Under the pieces are notes generated by a model that did no database searches, was not told the DNA's origin, and was given only the letters and a program-made list of their open reading frames with translations. Source: Nemertoderma westbladi (Eukaryota; Xenacoelomorpha; Nemertodermatida; Nemertodermatidae). Taken from it: 64,000 bases of DNA. The DNA is taken from contig JAUCBJ010003326.1 in the NCBI GenBank assembly GCA_032718475.1, positions 1 through 64,000 of the forward strand. The letters are read 5' to 3'. Made by a program: the position numbers and the translations under genes. How positions within the stretch are numbered: position 1 is the first letter of the stretch; the number at the start of each line of letters is the position of its first letter. Below, in pieces: positions 41,591 through 54,700 of this stretch.

Positions 41591-43857
41591 GTAGGACAGA
41601 TACCATACAACTGTACAATCTGACAATCGGTACCGGTACTGTCAGACAGTTACAAATACATTGAAATTGAAACGTTAATCTAATCCTGCATGTTGCTACG
41701 GGTAAATCAGGTACAGTAGGTCTATTCAATCAGCTTCCGCTACTGCCAGCCGATTCATGATTAGCTTTAGACCATCTAAGAGCGTTGCTTAGGCCTCGAA
41801 CTTTTCAATGATTCTGGTGACTATCTGTCAGTAGTACAGTACCTACAGTACCTGTTCACTTTGTAAGTGGATCCATTTCTAATACTGTATTTTAGATGTC
41901 CAGAGTTTTAGCACCAGTCTACTGTATTTAGGTTTAATCGAATATATGTGCAAATTCAAGAGCTGATAATTACGCTCTCTCTTACACACTTATTTTAAAT
42001 GAATTATTCAAATATTTAAAATAAATTTTTGGGAGTAATCAGCCTTTATTTTTGTTGATTTTTTCCCTTGGAGATGGTGAATTTCGATTGCGTCGAAAGT
42101 CCCCCATATCTTCAATTTTCAGCCCTAAAAAATTGATTTATTTTTAGTCCGCTACCCTAATATTGTAGGCCCTACAGTAGGCCTAATATCATACACTTCG
42201 AATTTTAGAATAACATATTATGGCATACTATTTACGGCCCACATGGGCGCTATTTACAGAACGACAGTTATTTTGTGTAGTGGGCCTAGTCAAAAACATC
42301 AAAATTAGGCCATGTGATTCGTATTGATTTAGCTGATTGAAATGGGATAGATAATTTGCCAGTATATACAGTAAGTAATACACATCGATACAGTAGCAAC
42401 ACTCTCTGGGTAATAAAGAGCTTTATTTGTTGTAAGTCACTTATTTTTGTCAAATTTGTTAACAAGTTCGACAAAAAAAGAACACCTTTTTTTGTCAACC
42501 GAAAAGTAATGTTGAATTAAATTTCAAAGTAATTTCTATGTCATTGATTTTTGATACTACAGTAGCTAGCTTTTGCTAACTTATTATAAATGTTATACTG
42601 TAGAACACGTGTTAGTTATCAATTTTGATAAATCGTTTTGTTCTCGAACTCGAACACATTTTTTTCCTAGAACATTTTTTGGAAAAAATACCATCCTCCT
42701 GTTAGAAATTCAAATATTTGTTCTAGAAGAAAAACCTCATGATAAAAGCCTTCTTCATGAAAAAATTGGTCAAACTATGGGTACCCAAGATGTAGTAGCC
42801 CGTATTTCACTATGGAAGAAGCTTCGATGGACGATATTTGTGCTGAAATAGGCCCAGATAAAAGTCAGAAGACTTACAACAAATAAAACGACGTGGTGGT
42901 GGCAAAAAGTAACATACAAAAAAGTCTACTTTTTATGCCACCATATAGGCCTACTTAAATAGTTAATACTTTTTCCAACCCAACTAACTACATCAGTACA
43001 ATGTTATAATTTATATAAAGAAGATCAAGTATTGCTCAGTACAGTATAGGCCTATGTTGCATTCATAAAACCGTATTGATTTTTTAATAGGCCCAGAGTT
43101 GTAGCAACCCAAACATAATTGCCGAAGAATTGCCACCTGCAGCACCAGTACTATATAAAGCTCCGTCATTGCCGGGTTCTTCGTCGTCGAATGCCTCACC
43201 TAGAAAAGTATTAAGGTAAATATTATGTAAAAAATTGTACAAAATTAGGCCTGCATTATTACATCATTACTTTATTAAGCTAATATTGCAAGAATGCCAA
43301 TGCACCTACAGTAATACTGTAGGTGCATCTGGTCAGGTCAGGATTGGCTCATTCCATGAAAAGGTCAATAGCCTTATCACATCCCCGCCGCCTCTGGCTG
43401 CTCTTCATATAGTTCTTCCACCATCAGTTGCTCATCGCCATTTAGAAATCCTTAAAAAATTGAATTTTCGCTGGAGTAACTAAAACTTCCAGATAAACTA
43501 TTGCTAGTCGCATTGCCGCTGCAGGCTTCTCAAATTGACTAGATGCCAGTGGGTCTGGCAGTCAATCTAAAAACTCTTCCATAATGCCAAGCACCACGCC
43601 ATTTCACTGAAAAGAGCGCACCGGGTGTTACATTAAGGATGCCTCTAGCTGGCCACATTTGGGGTGCCATTGTTGGTCTCGCCTTCTTCAGTCAACCACT
43701 GGATTGGTATCTTTTTTATTACCGGACATTAATTACAGTAATATTTTGAACAGCCAAGTACACACGAAGTACAACAATACGTTCAACAGAAGTAAAACAA
43801 TAGCGTAAATCATGCTGTATAAAATTGAATTTGCCTCCAAACTTCACAATACTATAT
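41591..43857. other. non-coding DNA, no supported gene
   Basis: Mostly AT-rich. The GC-richer stretches at 43080-43200 and 43340-43720 could be decayed exon or transposase sequence, but no frame carries a recognisable motif. Confidence 0.4.
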
Positions 43858-44140
43858 GGGTAGAATGGTTTAACCCCATTTAAACCAATCTTTCATAAAG
43901 TTATTTTAAATCCTGAGCGGGTTAAATCGGCTATACTAGGGTTAAACCATTCTGCCAAAAACAGATATTTGATATTTTCAGATAAACCATATGAAAATTG
44001 CTCAATAATTCAATATCGCATATAGAATTAGACTTAAACCATTCTTTCACTTTGTAGTTTATACCATAAGGCTTCTACAGTATTTATCACATAAACTGAT
44101 TTTCTAAAAAAGTCGACTTAAACCATTCTGGCATGGGGCC
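43858..44140. repeat. TTAAACCATTCT repeats, possible MITE
   Basis: AGAATGGTTTAA at about 43862 and its complement TTAAACCATTCT at about 43963, 44036 and 44121. The last is followed by GGCATGGGGCCC. The inverted layout suggests a small foldback or MITE. Confidence 0.4.
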
Positions 44141-44655
44141 CTCAATATTATATAATGTACGATAATAATAATAATAGTAGCACACTTCCTCAAGTTATAC
44201 TAAATGTTTTCTGTAATATTAATTACATTTGTACCACGGTGTAGTCAGGTTGGTAAACGAGCTGGTTATAGAGTAAGTAAGGTTTGGAGAACCATTACAA
44301 TAAACGAAAGTTGAAAAAACACGGTAGAATAATTATGCATGTTAGTTAAGGATAAAAATGATGATTAAAGTGTAATCATGGCATTTATTTCAACATTTTA
44401 ATTTATTGGCGCATTTCAACTACCGTAGATGCTAGATAATTTGTAATATTTGACCTACTTAGTATGTTTTATACCTTGAATAAGGTTGTTAAGTAATTAT
44501 TTAACGAAATCGGTGAACGACGACCACAGTGAATCCCATATAATACTAATACTGTTAGAATATAGGGGTGTAGTATTATTTATTGCCATGAATCATGAAA
44601 CCTGGCTATGGCTGTAGTAAGCTGAAGCAAAATAGTTACTGTGCAACCTTTAAAT
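44141..44655. other. non-coding DNA with one dispersed repeat copy
   Basis: At 44240-44315: GAGCTGGTTATAGAG, then ACCATTACAATAAACGAAAG, a diverged copy of the family seen at 1308-1350. No gene. Confidence 0.45.
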
Positions 44656-45138
44656 CATTTTGTGGAAGATTTGTTTTATTTTGTGGAACCTTTGACCCAT
44701 TTTGTGGAACCTTTGACCCATTTTGTGGAACCCTTGACCCATTTTGTGGAACCTTTGACCCATTTTGTGGAACCTTTGACCCATTTTGTGGAACCCTTGA
44801 CCCATTTTGTGGAACCTTTGACCCATTTTGTGGAACCTTTGACCCATTTTGTGGAACCTTTGACCCATTTTGTGGAACCTTTGACCCATTTTGTGGAACC
44901 CTTGACCCATTTTGTGGAACCCTTGACCCATTTTGTGGAACCTTTGACCCATTTTGTGGAACCTTTGACCCATTTTGTGGAACCTTTGACCCATTTTGTG
45001 GAACCCTTGACCCATTTTGTGGAACCCTTGACCCATTTTGTGGAACCTTTGACCCATTTTGTGGAACCTTTGACCCATTTTGTGGAACCTTTGACCCATT
45101 TTGTGGAACCTTTGACCCATTTTGTGGAACCTTTGACA
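44656..45138 (+). repeat. 21-bp minisatellite, 23 units
   Basis: 23 perfect-length units built on ATTTTGTGGAACCTTTGACC, with a single recurring variant (CCTTTGACC or CCCTTGACC). The period is a multiple of three and the unit lacks stops in several frames on both strands, so four long overlapping open frames exist. Plus-strand readings give FCGTFDP or VEPLTHF heptads and minus-strand readings KVPQNGS. No splice signals or flanking coding sequence support translation. Confidence 0.95.
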
Positions 45139-45215
45139 TGAATTGGTATATAGACTCGCCATGCTCAACAAATTTTCATAAAATTATTTCTTCCTTTCCG
45201 ATTTCTTAGTTTCAG

Positions 45216-45369
45216 TGTTAACGAATCAGGCCAAAGTAATAGTAAGAGGTTTCCGAGTCGAGGTCTGGGCTTTCAAGAATCCATTAACAGCTCCATAGGG
45301 GAACACAAAGGGTGGTCTAGAAACGTCACTGGAAGCTTTGGCAGCTTTAATAGCACGGATAGCATCGAG
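45216..45369 (+). CDS. candidate coding exon (51 codons), Ser/Asn-rich
   Basis: A T-rich acceptor TTTCAG (45215) and donor GAG|GTTAGT (45369/45370) enclose 154 bases: one base to finish a codon, then 51 open codons ending on a codon boundary. The peptide begins VNESGQSNSKRFPSRGLGFQ and continues with Ser/Asn/Gly-rich sequence. Local base composition is clearly above the flanks in GC. The required incoming phase does not match the exon at 34899-35069, so an unseen exon lies between or they belong to different genes. A 77-codon antisense frame overlaps and is judged a shadow. Confidence 0.45.
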
Positions 45370-45930
45370 GTTAGTAATCTTGATTCGTACTCTAGTGTAG
45401 AGTAGTAGACGCCTGTACGTACATGCTGGATGATGCTTAAAACTGGGAACTATCTCCAAGGGAAATAACAGATAATGACGATCAAAAATTAAACTGATGT
45501 ACCTTCTATTGAGTGTCGTTTACCGCTTTGACTATAATAACATGCCACTATAAACTGCTTCTTTTCCTTAATTCATAATTATGGCAACATTGTTAATTCG
45601 CTGAGTTGGGACTTTTAGTCAATATCTCCCTCCCACAATAGATTCAGTCACTGTTGTTCAGACATTGTTTCTATTTGGTTGACATGGCAAAACAAAGTTC
45701 CGTTATTTATTCTCGCCGCTGCGCTGGCGCTGGTGTGTATGTGAGTAGGTGTAGGTTATTGTGCGCAGGCGAAATACATAACATTATTTATGAAATTCTT
45801 CATATAATAAGCGACCGGCTATTACAGTTTTGATTGCTTAAAGCGCTCACCCCTACCCACCCCTATCTGCAACATTGATGTCAATATATCGGATTATTTT
45901 CTTAATTGGTAATGTATTGTTTAAGGCAAT
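45370..45930. other. non-coding DNA, no feature seen
   Basis: Includes a GC-richer patch near 45710-45770 without an open frame of note. Confidence 0.4.
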
Positions 45931-46236
45931 ACTCTGTACCCAATGTATGCGTTGATATGTATTTACGTTACCTCTGTACCCAATGTATGCGTTGATATGT
46001 ATTTACGTTACCTCTGTACCCAATGTATGCGTTGATATGTATTTACGTTACCTCTGTACCCAATGTATGCGTTGATATGTATTTACGTTACCTCTGTACC
46101 CAATGTATGCGTTGATATGTATTTACGTTACCTCTGTACCCAATGTATGCGTTGATATGTATTTACGTTACCTCTGTACCCAATATATGCGTTGATATGT
46201 ATTTACGTTACCTCTGTACCCAATGTATGCGTTGAT
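45931..46236 (+). repeat. 40-bp minisatellite, about 8 units
   Basis: Near-perfect units starting CCTCTGTACCCAATGTATGC at 45971, 46011, 46051, 46091, 46131, 46171 and 46211, preceded by a partial unit near 45935. Only one unit has a visible base change (CAATATATGC). Confidence 0.95.
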
Positions 46237-46649
46237 CATTGCTTGACTTGCATCATTGGTGAACTTCTGCAAGGAACCAGTGATCAAACAGCAAGCTGTT
46301 CTAACTATTATGCCCATTGCAGTATCTACAGTACATATCTATGCATACAGCTTTACTCTACATCATTTATTTCATATGGCCTAACTGAATAGTTGGCAAT
46401 AATTGCTTCTATTTTTATAATTCTCCAAACATTTCAATTCCGAATATATTTTTAAAATATTTAATCAATAAACTGTTAATTTTATATATTTTCTTGTTAT
46501 AAAAATGCATAAAATTTCAAATTCAGTGTTTATTAGCAATATTATTTATTAGATATTTACCTCATGGCGTAGCATGTCAATCTAGTCGCACTTCAAAAGA
46601 ACTACAATATGTTGTGGCGGACGGACAGACAGTCGTGGAATAATTAGCA
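46237..46649. other. non-coding DNA between arrays
   Basis: AT-rich; no gene or repeat supported. Confidence 0.4.
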
Positions 46650-47110
46650 TTCATTATCATTGTTAACCTCTCAGCATTAATTATCATTGTTATCCTATCA
46701 GCATTCAGTGGGTCTATCACCTATCAGCATTTATTATCATTGTTAACCTATGAGCATTCATTATCATTGTTAACCTATGAGCATTCATTATCATTGTTAA
46801 CCTATAAGCATTCATTATCATTGTTAACCTCTCAGCATTAATTATCATTGTTATCCTATCAGCATTCAGTGGGTCTATCACCTATCAGCATTCATTATCA
46901 TTGTTAACCTATGAGCATTCATTATCATTGTTAACCTATAAGCATTCATTATCATTTTTAACCTCTCAGCATTAATTATCATTGTTATCCTATCAGCATC
47001 AGTGGGTCTATCACCTATCAGCATTCATTATCATTGTTAACCTATGAGCATTCATTATCATTGTTAATCTATAAGCATTCATTATCATTGTTAACCTATC
47101 AGCATTCAGT
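46650..47110 (+). repeat. 27-bp minisatellite, left edge of the 12-kb array
   Basis: Units of 27 bp built on ATTCATTATCATTGTTAACC plus TATGAGC, interspersed with the first 22-bp-type units (CAGCATTCAGTGGGTC). A higher-order block of about 150 bp recurs at 46662, 46818 and 46955. Confidence 0.85.
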
Positions 47111-47879
47111 GGGTCACCTATCTGCATTCTGTTGGTCACCTATTACCATTTAGTGGGTCACCTATGAGCATTCTGTTGGTCATCTATTATCCACCTATCA
47201 GCATTCAGTTGGTCACCTATCAGCATTCAGTTGGTCACCTATCAGCATTCAGTGGGTCACCTATCAGCATTCAGTGGGTCACCTATTAGCATTCAGTGGG
47301 TCACCTATCAGCATTCAGTGGGTCACCTATCAGCATTCAGTGGGTCACCTATCAGCATTCAGTGGGATACCTATCAGCATTCAGTGGGTCACCTATCAGC
47401 ATTCTGTTGGTCACCTATTAGCCACCTATCAGCATTCAGTTGGTCACCTATCAGCATTCAGTGGGTCACCTATCAGCATTCAGGGGGTCACCTATCAGCA
47501 TTCAGTGGGTCACCTATCAGCATTCAGTTGGTCACCTATCAGCATTCAGTGGGTCACCTATCAGCATTCAGTGGGTCACCTATCAGCATTCAGTTGGTCA
47601 CCTATCAGCATTCAGTGGGTCACCTATCAGCATTCAGTGGGTCACCTATCAGCATTCAGTGGGTCACCTATCAGCATTCAGTGGGTCACCTATCAGCATT
47701 CAGTTGGTCACCTATCAGCATTCAGTGGGTCACCTATCAGCATTCAGTGGGTCACCTATCAGCATTCAGTGGGTCACCTATCAGCATTCAGTTGGTCACC
47801 TATCAGCATTCAGTGGGTCACCTATCAGCATTCAGTGGGTCACCTATCAGCATTCTGTTGGTCACCTATTAGCCACCTA

Positions 47880-50078
47880 TCAGCATTCAGTGGGTCACCT
47901 ATCAACATTCAGTGGGTCACCTATCAGCATTCTGTTGGTCACCTACTGTATTAGCCACCTATCAGCATTCAGTGGGTCACCTATCAGCATTCAGTTGGTC
48001 ATCTATCAGCATTCAGTGGGTCACCTATCAGCATTCAGTGGGTCACCTATCAGCATTCAGTGGGTCACCTATCAGCATTCAGTTGGTCACCTATCAGCAT
48101 TCAGTGGGTCACCTATCAGCATTCAGTGGGTCACCTATCAGCATACAGTGGGTCACCTATCAGCATTCTGTTGGTTACCTATTAGCCACCTATCAGCATT
48201 CAGTGGGTCACCTATCAGCATTCAGTGGGTCACCTATCAGCATTCAGTGGGTCACCTATCAGCATTCAGTTGGTCACCTATCAGCATTCAGTGGGTCACC
48301 TATCAGCATTCAGTGGGTCACCTATCAGCATTCAGTGGGTCACCTATCAACATTCAGTGAGTCCCTATCAGCATTCAGTTGGTCACCTATCAACATTCAG
48401 TGGGTCACCTATCAACATTCAGTGGGTCACCTATCAGCATTCTGTTGGTCACCTACTGTATTAGCCACCTATCAGCATTCAGTGGGTCACCTATCAGCAT
48501 TCAGTTGGTCACCTATCAGCATTCAGTTGGTCATCTATCAGCATTCAGTGGGTCACCTATCAGCATTCAGTGGGTCACCTATCAGCATTCAGTGGGTCAC
48601 CTATCAGCATTCAGTGGGTCACCTATCAGCATTCAGTGGGTCATCTATCTGCATTCAGTGGGTCACCTATCAGCATTCTGTTGGTCACGTACTGTATTAG
48701 CCACCTATCAGCATTCAGTGGGTCACCTATCAGCATTCAGTTGGTCACCTATCAGCATTCAGTTGGTCACCTATCAACATTCAGTGGGTCCCTATCAGCA
48801 TTCAGTGGGTCACCTATCAGTATTCAGTGGGTCATCTATCTGCATTCAGTGGGTCACCTATCAGCATTCAGTGGGTCACCTATCAGCATTCTGTTGGTCA
48901 CGTATTAGCCACCTATCAGCATTCAGTGTGTCACCTATCAGCATCCTGTTTGTCACCTATTAACCACCTATCAGCATTCAGTTGGTCACCTATCAGCATT
49001 CAGTGGGTCACCTATCAGCATTCAGTGGGTCACCTATCAGCATTCAGTGGGTCACCTATCAGCATTCAGTTGGTCACCTATCAGCATTCAGTGGGTCACC
49101 TATCAGCATTCTGTTGGTCACCTATTAGCCACCTATCAGCATTCAGTGGGTCACCTATCAACATTCAGTGGGTCACCTATCAGCATTCTGTTGGTCACCT
49201 ATTAGCCACCTATCAGCATTCAGTGGGTCACCTATCAACATTCAGTGGGTCACCTATCAGCATTCAGTTGGTCACCTATCAGCATTCAGTGGGTCACCTA
49301 TCAGCATTCTGTTGGTCACCTATTAGCCACCTATCAGCATTCAGTGGGTCACCTATCAACATTCAGTGGGTCACCTATCAGCATTCAGTTGGTCACCTAT
49401 CAGCATTCAGTGGGTCACCTATCAGCATTCTGTTGGTCACCTATTAGCCACCTATCAGCATTCAGTGGGTCACCTATCAGCATTCAGTGGGTCACCTATC
49501 AGCATTCAGTGGGTCACCTATCAGCATTCAGTTGGTCACCTATCAACATTCAGTGGGTCACCTATCAGCATTCTGTTGGTCACCTATTAGCCACCTATCA
49601 GCATTCAGTGGGTCACCTATCAACATTCAGTGGGTCACCTATCAGCATTCTGTTGGTCACCTACTGTATTAGCCACCTATCAGCATTCAGTGGGTCACCT
49701 ATCAGCATTCAGTTGGTCATCTATCAGCATTCAGTGGGTCACCTATCAGCATTCAGTGGGTCACCTATCAGCATTCAGTGGGTCACCTATCAGCATTCAG
49801 TTGGTCACCTATCAGCATTCAGTGGGTCACCTATCAGCATTCAGTGGGTCACCTATCAGCATTCAGTGGGTCACCTATCAGCATTCTGTTGGTTACCTAT
49901 TAGCCACCTATCAGCATTCAGTGGGTCACCTATCAGCATTCAGTGGGTCACCTATCAGCATTCAGTGGGTCACCTATCAGCATTCAGTTGGTCACCTATC
50001 AGCATTCAGTGGGTCACCTATCAGCATTCAGTGGGTCACCTATCAGCATTCAGTGGGTCACCTATCAACATTCAGTGA
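47880..50078 (+). repeat. 1,718-bp higher-order repeat in the 22-bp array
   Basis: The segment from about 47880 to 48360 recurs at about 49598-50078 with the same order of unit variants, including the rare TACTGTATTAGCC and the TCAGTGAGTCCC ending. Confidence 0.75.
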
Positions 50079-51776
50079 GTCCCTATCAGCATTCAGTGGG
50101 TCACCTATCAGCATTCAGTGGGTCATCTATCTGCATTCAGTGGGTCACCTATCAGCATTCTGTTGGTCACGTACTGTATTAGCCACCTATCAGCATTCAG
50201 TGGGTCACCTATCAGCATTCAGTTGGTCACCTATCAGCATTCAGTTGGTCACCTATCAACATTCAGTGGGTCCCTATCAGCATTCAGTGGGTCACCTATC
50301 AGCATTCAGTGGGTCATCTATCTGCATTCAGTGGGTCACCTATCAGCATTCAGTGGGTCACCTATCAGCATTCTGTTGGTCACGTATTAGCCACCTATCA
50401 GCATTCAGTGTGTCACCTATCAGCATCCTGTTTGTCACCTATTAACCACCTATCAGCATTCAGTTGGTCACCTATCAACATTCAGTGGGTCCCTATCAGC
50501 ATTCATTGGGTCACCTATTAGCATTCAGTGGGTCACCTATCAGCTCAGCATTCAGTTAGTCACCTATCAGCATTCTGTTGGTCACCTATTAGCCACCTAT
50601 CAGCATTCAGTGGGTCACCTATCAGCATTCAGTGGGTCCCTATCAACATTCAGTGGGTCACCTATCAGCATTCAGTGGGTCACCTATCAGCATTCAGTTG
50701 GTCACCTATCAGCATTCAATGGGTCACCTATCAGCATTCAGTGGGTCACCTATCAGCATTCAGTGGGTCACCTATTAGCCATCTATCAGCTATCAGCATT
50801 CATTGGGTCACCTATTAGCATTCAGTGGGTCACCTATCAGCATTCAGTGGGTCATCTATCTGCATTCAGTGGGTCATCTATCAGCATTCAGTGGGTCACC
50901 TATCAGCATTCTGTTGGTCACCTATTAACCACCTATCAGCATTCAGTTGGTCACCTATCAACATTCAGTGGGTCCCTATCAGCATTCAGTGGGTCACCTA
51001 TCAGCATTCAGTGGGTCACCTATCAGCATTCAGTTGGTCACCTATCAGCATTATGTCGGTCACCTATTAGCCAACTATCAGCTATCAGCATTCATTGGGT
51101 CACCTATTAGCCACCTATCAGCATTCTGTTGGTCACCTATCAGCATTCTGTTGGTCACCTATTAGCCATCTATCAGCATTCAGTGGGTCACCTATCAGCA
51201 TCCTGTTTGTCACCTATTAGCCACCTATCAGCATTCAGTGGGTCACCTATCAGCATCCTGTTTGTCACCTATTAGTCACCTATCAGCATTCTGTTGGTCA
51301 CCTACTGTATTAGCCACCTATCAGCATTCAGTGGGTCACCTATCAGCATCCTGTTTGTCACCTATTAGCCATCTATCAGCTATCAGCATTCATTGGGTCA
51401 CCTATTAGCATTCAGTGGGTCACCTATCAGCATTCTGTTGGTCACCTATCAGCATCCTGTTTGTCACCTATTAACCACCTATCAGCATTCAGTTGGTCAC
51501 CTATCAACATTCAGTGGGTCCCTATCAGCATTCAGTGGGTCACCTATCAGCATTCAGTGGGTCACCTATCAGCATTCAGTTGGTCACCTATCAGCATTAT
51601 GTCGGTCACCTATTAGCCAGCTATCAGCATTCATTGGGTCACCTATTAGCCACCTATCAGCATTCTGTTGGTCACCTATCAGCATTCTGTTGGTCACCTA
51701 TTAGCCATCTATCAGCATTCAGTGGGTCACCTATCAGCATCCTGTTTGTCACCTATTAGCCACCTATCAGCATTCA

Positions 51777-54700
51777 GTGGGTCACCTATCAGCATCCTGT
51801 TTGTCACCTATTAGTCACCTATCAGCATTCTGTTGGTCACCTACTGTATTAGCCACCTATCAGCATTCAGTGGGTCACCTATCAGCATCCTGTTTGTCAC
51901 CTATTAACCACCTATCAGCATTCAGTGGGTCACTTATCAGCATTCTGTTGGTCACCTATGAGCATTCTGTTGGTCACCTATCAGCATTCTGTTGGTCACC
52001 TATGAGCATTCTGTTTGTCACCTATCAGCATTCTGTTGGTCACCTATGAGCATTCCGTTGGTCACCTATTAGCCATCTATCAGCATTCAGTGGGTCACCT
52101 ATCAGCATCCTGTTTGTCATCTATTAACCACTTATCAGCATTCAGTGGGTCACTTATCAGCATTCTGTTGGTCACCTATGAGCATTCTGTTGGTCACCTA
52201 TCAGCATTCTGTTGGTCACCTATGAGCATTCTGTTGGTCACCTATCAGCATTCTGTTGGTCACCTATGAGCATTCTGTTGGTCACCTATCAGCATTCTGT
52301 TGGTCACCTATGAGCATTCTGTTTGTCACCTATCAGCATTCTGTTGGTCACCTATGAGCATTCTGTTGGTCACCTATGAGCATTCTGTTGGTCACCTATT
52401 AGCCATCTATCAGCATTCAGTGGGTCACCTATCAGCATCCTGTTTGTCACCTATTAACCACTTATCAGCATTCAGTGGGTCACTTATCAGCATTCTGTTG
52501 GTCACCTATGAGCATTCTGTTGGTCACCTATCAGCATTCTGTTGGTCACCTATGAGCATTCTGTTGGTCACCTATCAGCATTCTGTTGGTCACCTATGAG
52601 CATTCTGTTGGTCACCTATCAGCATTCTGTTGGTCACCTATGAGCATTCTGTTTGTCACCTATCAGCATTCTGTTGGTCACCTATGAGCATTCTGTTGGT
52701 CACCTATGAGCATTCTGTTGGTCACCTATTAGCCATCTATCAGCATTCAGTGGGTCACTTATCAGCATTCTGTTGGTCAATTATGAGCATTCTGTTGGTC
52801 ACCTATCAGCATTCTGTTGGTCACCTATGAGCATTCTGTTGGTCACCTATCAGCATTTTGTTGGTCACCTATGAGCATTCTGTTGGTCACCTATCAGCAT
52901 TCTGTTGGTCACCTATGAGCATTCTGTTGGTCACCTATTAGCCATCTATCAGCATTCTGTTGATCACCTATGAGCATTCTGTTGGTCACCTATCAGCATT
53001 CTGTTGGTCACCTATTAGCCACCTATCAGCATTCAGTGGGTCACCTATCAACATTCAGTGGGTCACCTATCAGCATTCAGTGGGTCACCTCTCAACATTC
53101 AGTGGGTCATCTATCTGCATTCAGTGGGTCACCTATCAGCATTCAGTTGGTCACCTATCAGCATTATGTCGGTCACCTATTAGCCATCTATCAGCTATCA
53201 GCATTCATTGGGTCACCTATTAGCCACCTATCAGCATTCTGTTGGTCACCTATCAGCATTCTGTTGGTCACCTATTAGCCATCTATCAGCATTCAGTGGG
53301 TCACCTATAAGCATCCTGTTTGTCACCTATTAGCCACCTATCAGCATTCAGTGGGTCACCTATCAGCATCCTGTTTGTCACCTATTAGTCACCTATCAGC
53401 ATTCTGTTGGTCACCTACTGTATTAGCCACCTATCAGCATTCAGTGGGTCACATATCAGCATCCTGTTTGTCACCTATTAGCCATCTATCAGCTATCAGC
53501 ATTCATTGGGTCACCTATTAGCATTCAGTGGGTCACCTATCAGCATTCAGTTGGTCACCTATCAGCATTCTGTTGGTCACCTATTAGCCATCTATCAGCT
53601 ATCAGCATTCATTGGGTCACCTATTAGCATTCAGTGGGTCAACTATCAGCATTCAGTTGGTCACCTATCAGCATTCTGTTGGTCACCTATTAGCCACCTA
53701 TCAGCATTCAGTGGGTCACCTATCAGCATTCAGTGGGTCCCTATCAGCATTCAGTGGGTCACCTATCAGCATTCAGTGGGTCACCTATCAGCATTATGTC
53801 GGTCACCTATTAGCCATCTATCAGCTATCAGCATTCATTGGGTCACCTATTAGCCACCTATCAGCATTCAGTGTGTCACCTATCAGCATCCTGTTTGTCA
53901 CCTATTAACCACCTATCAGCATTCAGTTGGTCACCTATCAACATTCATTGGGTCCCTATCAGCATTCAGTGGGTCACCTATCAGCATTCAGTGGGTCACC
54001 TATCAGCATTCAGTTGGTCACCTATCAGCATTATGTCGGTCACCTATTAGCCATTTATCAGCTATCAGCATTCATTGGGTCACCTATTAGCCACCTATCA
54101 GCATTCTGTTGGTCACCTATCAGCATCCTGTTTGTCACCTATTAACCACCTATCAGCATTCAGTTGGTCACCTATCAACATTCAGTGGGTCCCTATCAGC
54201 ATTCAGTGGGTCACCTATCAGCATTCAGTGGGTCACCTATCAGCATTCAGTTGGTCACCTATCAGCATTATGTCGGTCACCTATTAGCCATCTATCAGCT
54301 ATCAGCATTCATTGGGTCACCTATTAGCCACCTATCAGCATTCTGTTGGTCACCTATCAGCATTCTGTTGGTCACCTATTAGCCATCTATCAGCATTCAG
54401 TGGGTCACCTATCAGCATCCTGTTTGTCACCTATTAGCCACCTATCAGCATTCAGTGGGTCACCTATCAGCATCCTGTTTGTCAACTATTAGTCACCTAT
54501 CAGCATTCTGTTGGTCACCTACTGTATTAGCCACCTATCAGCATTCAGTGGGTCACCTATCAGCATCCTGTTTGTCACCTATTAACCACCTATCAGCATT
54601 CAGTGGGTCACTTATCAGCATTCTGTTGGTCACCTATGAGCATTCTGTTGGTCACCTATCAGCATTCTGTTGGTCACCTATGAGCATTCTGTTTGTCACC

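Noticed and set aside
41424-41729. 101-codon minus-strand frame with SVCLSFCLSVRLSG
   Set aside because: Comes from the GACA simple repeat within a dispersed element.
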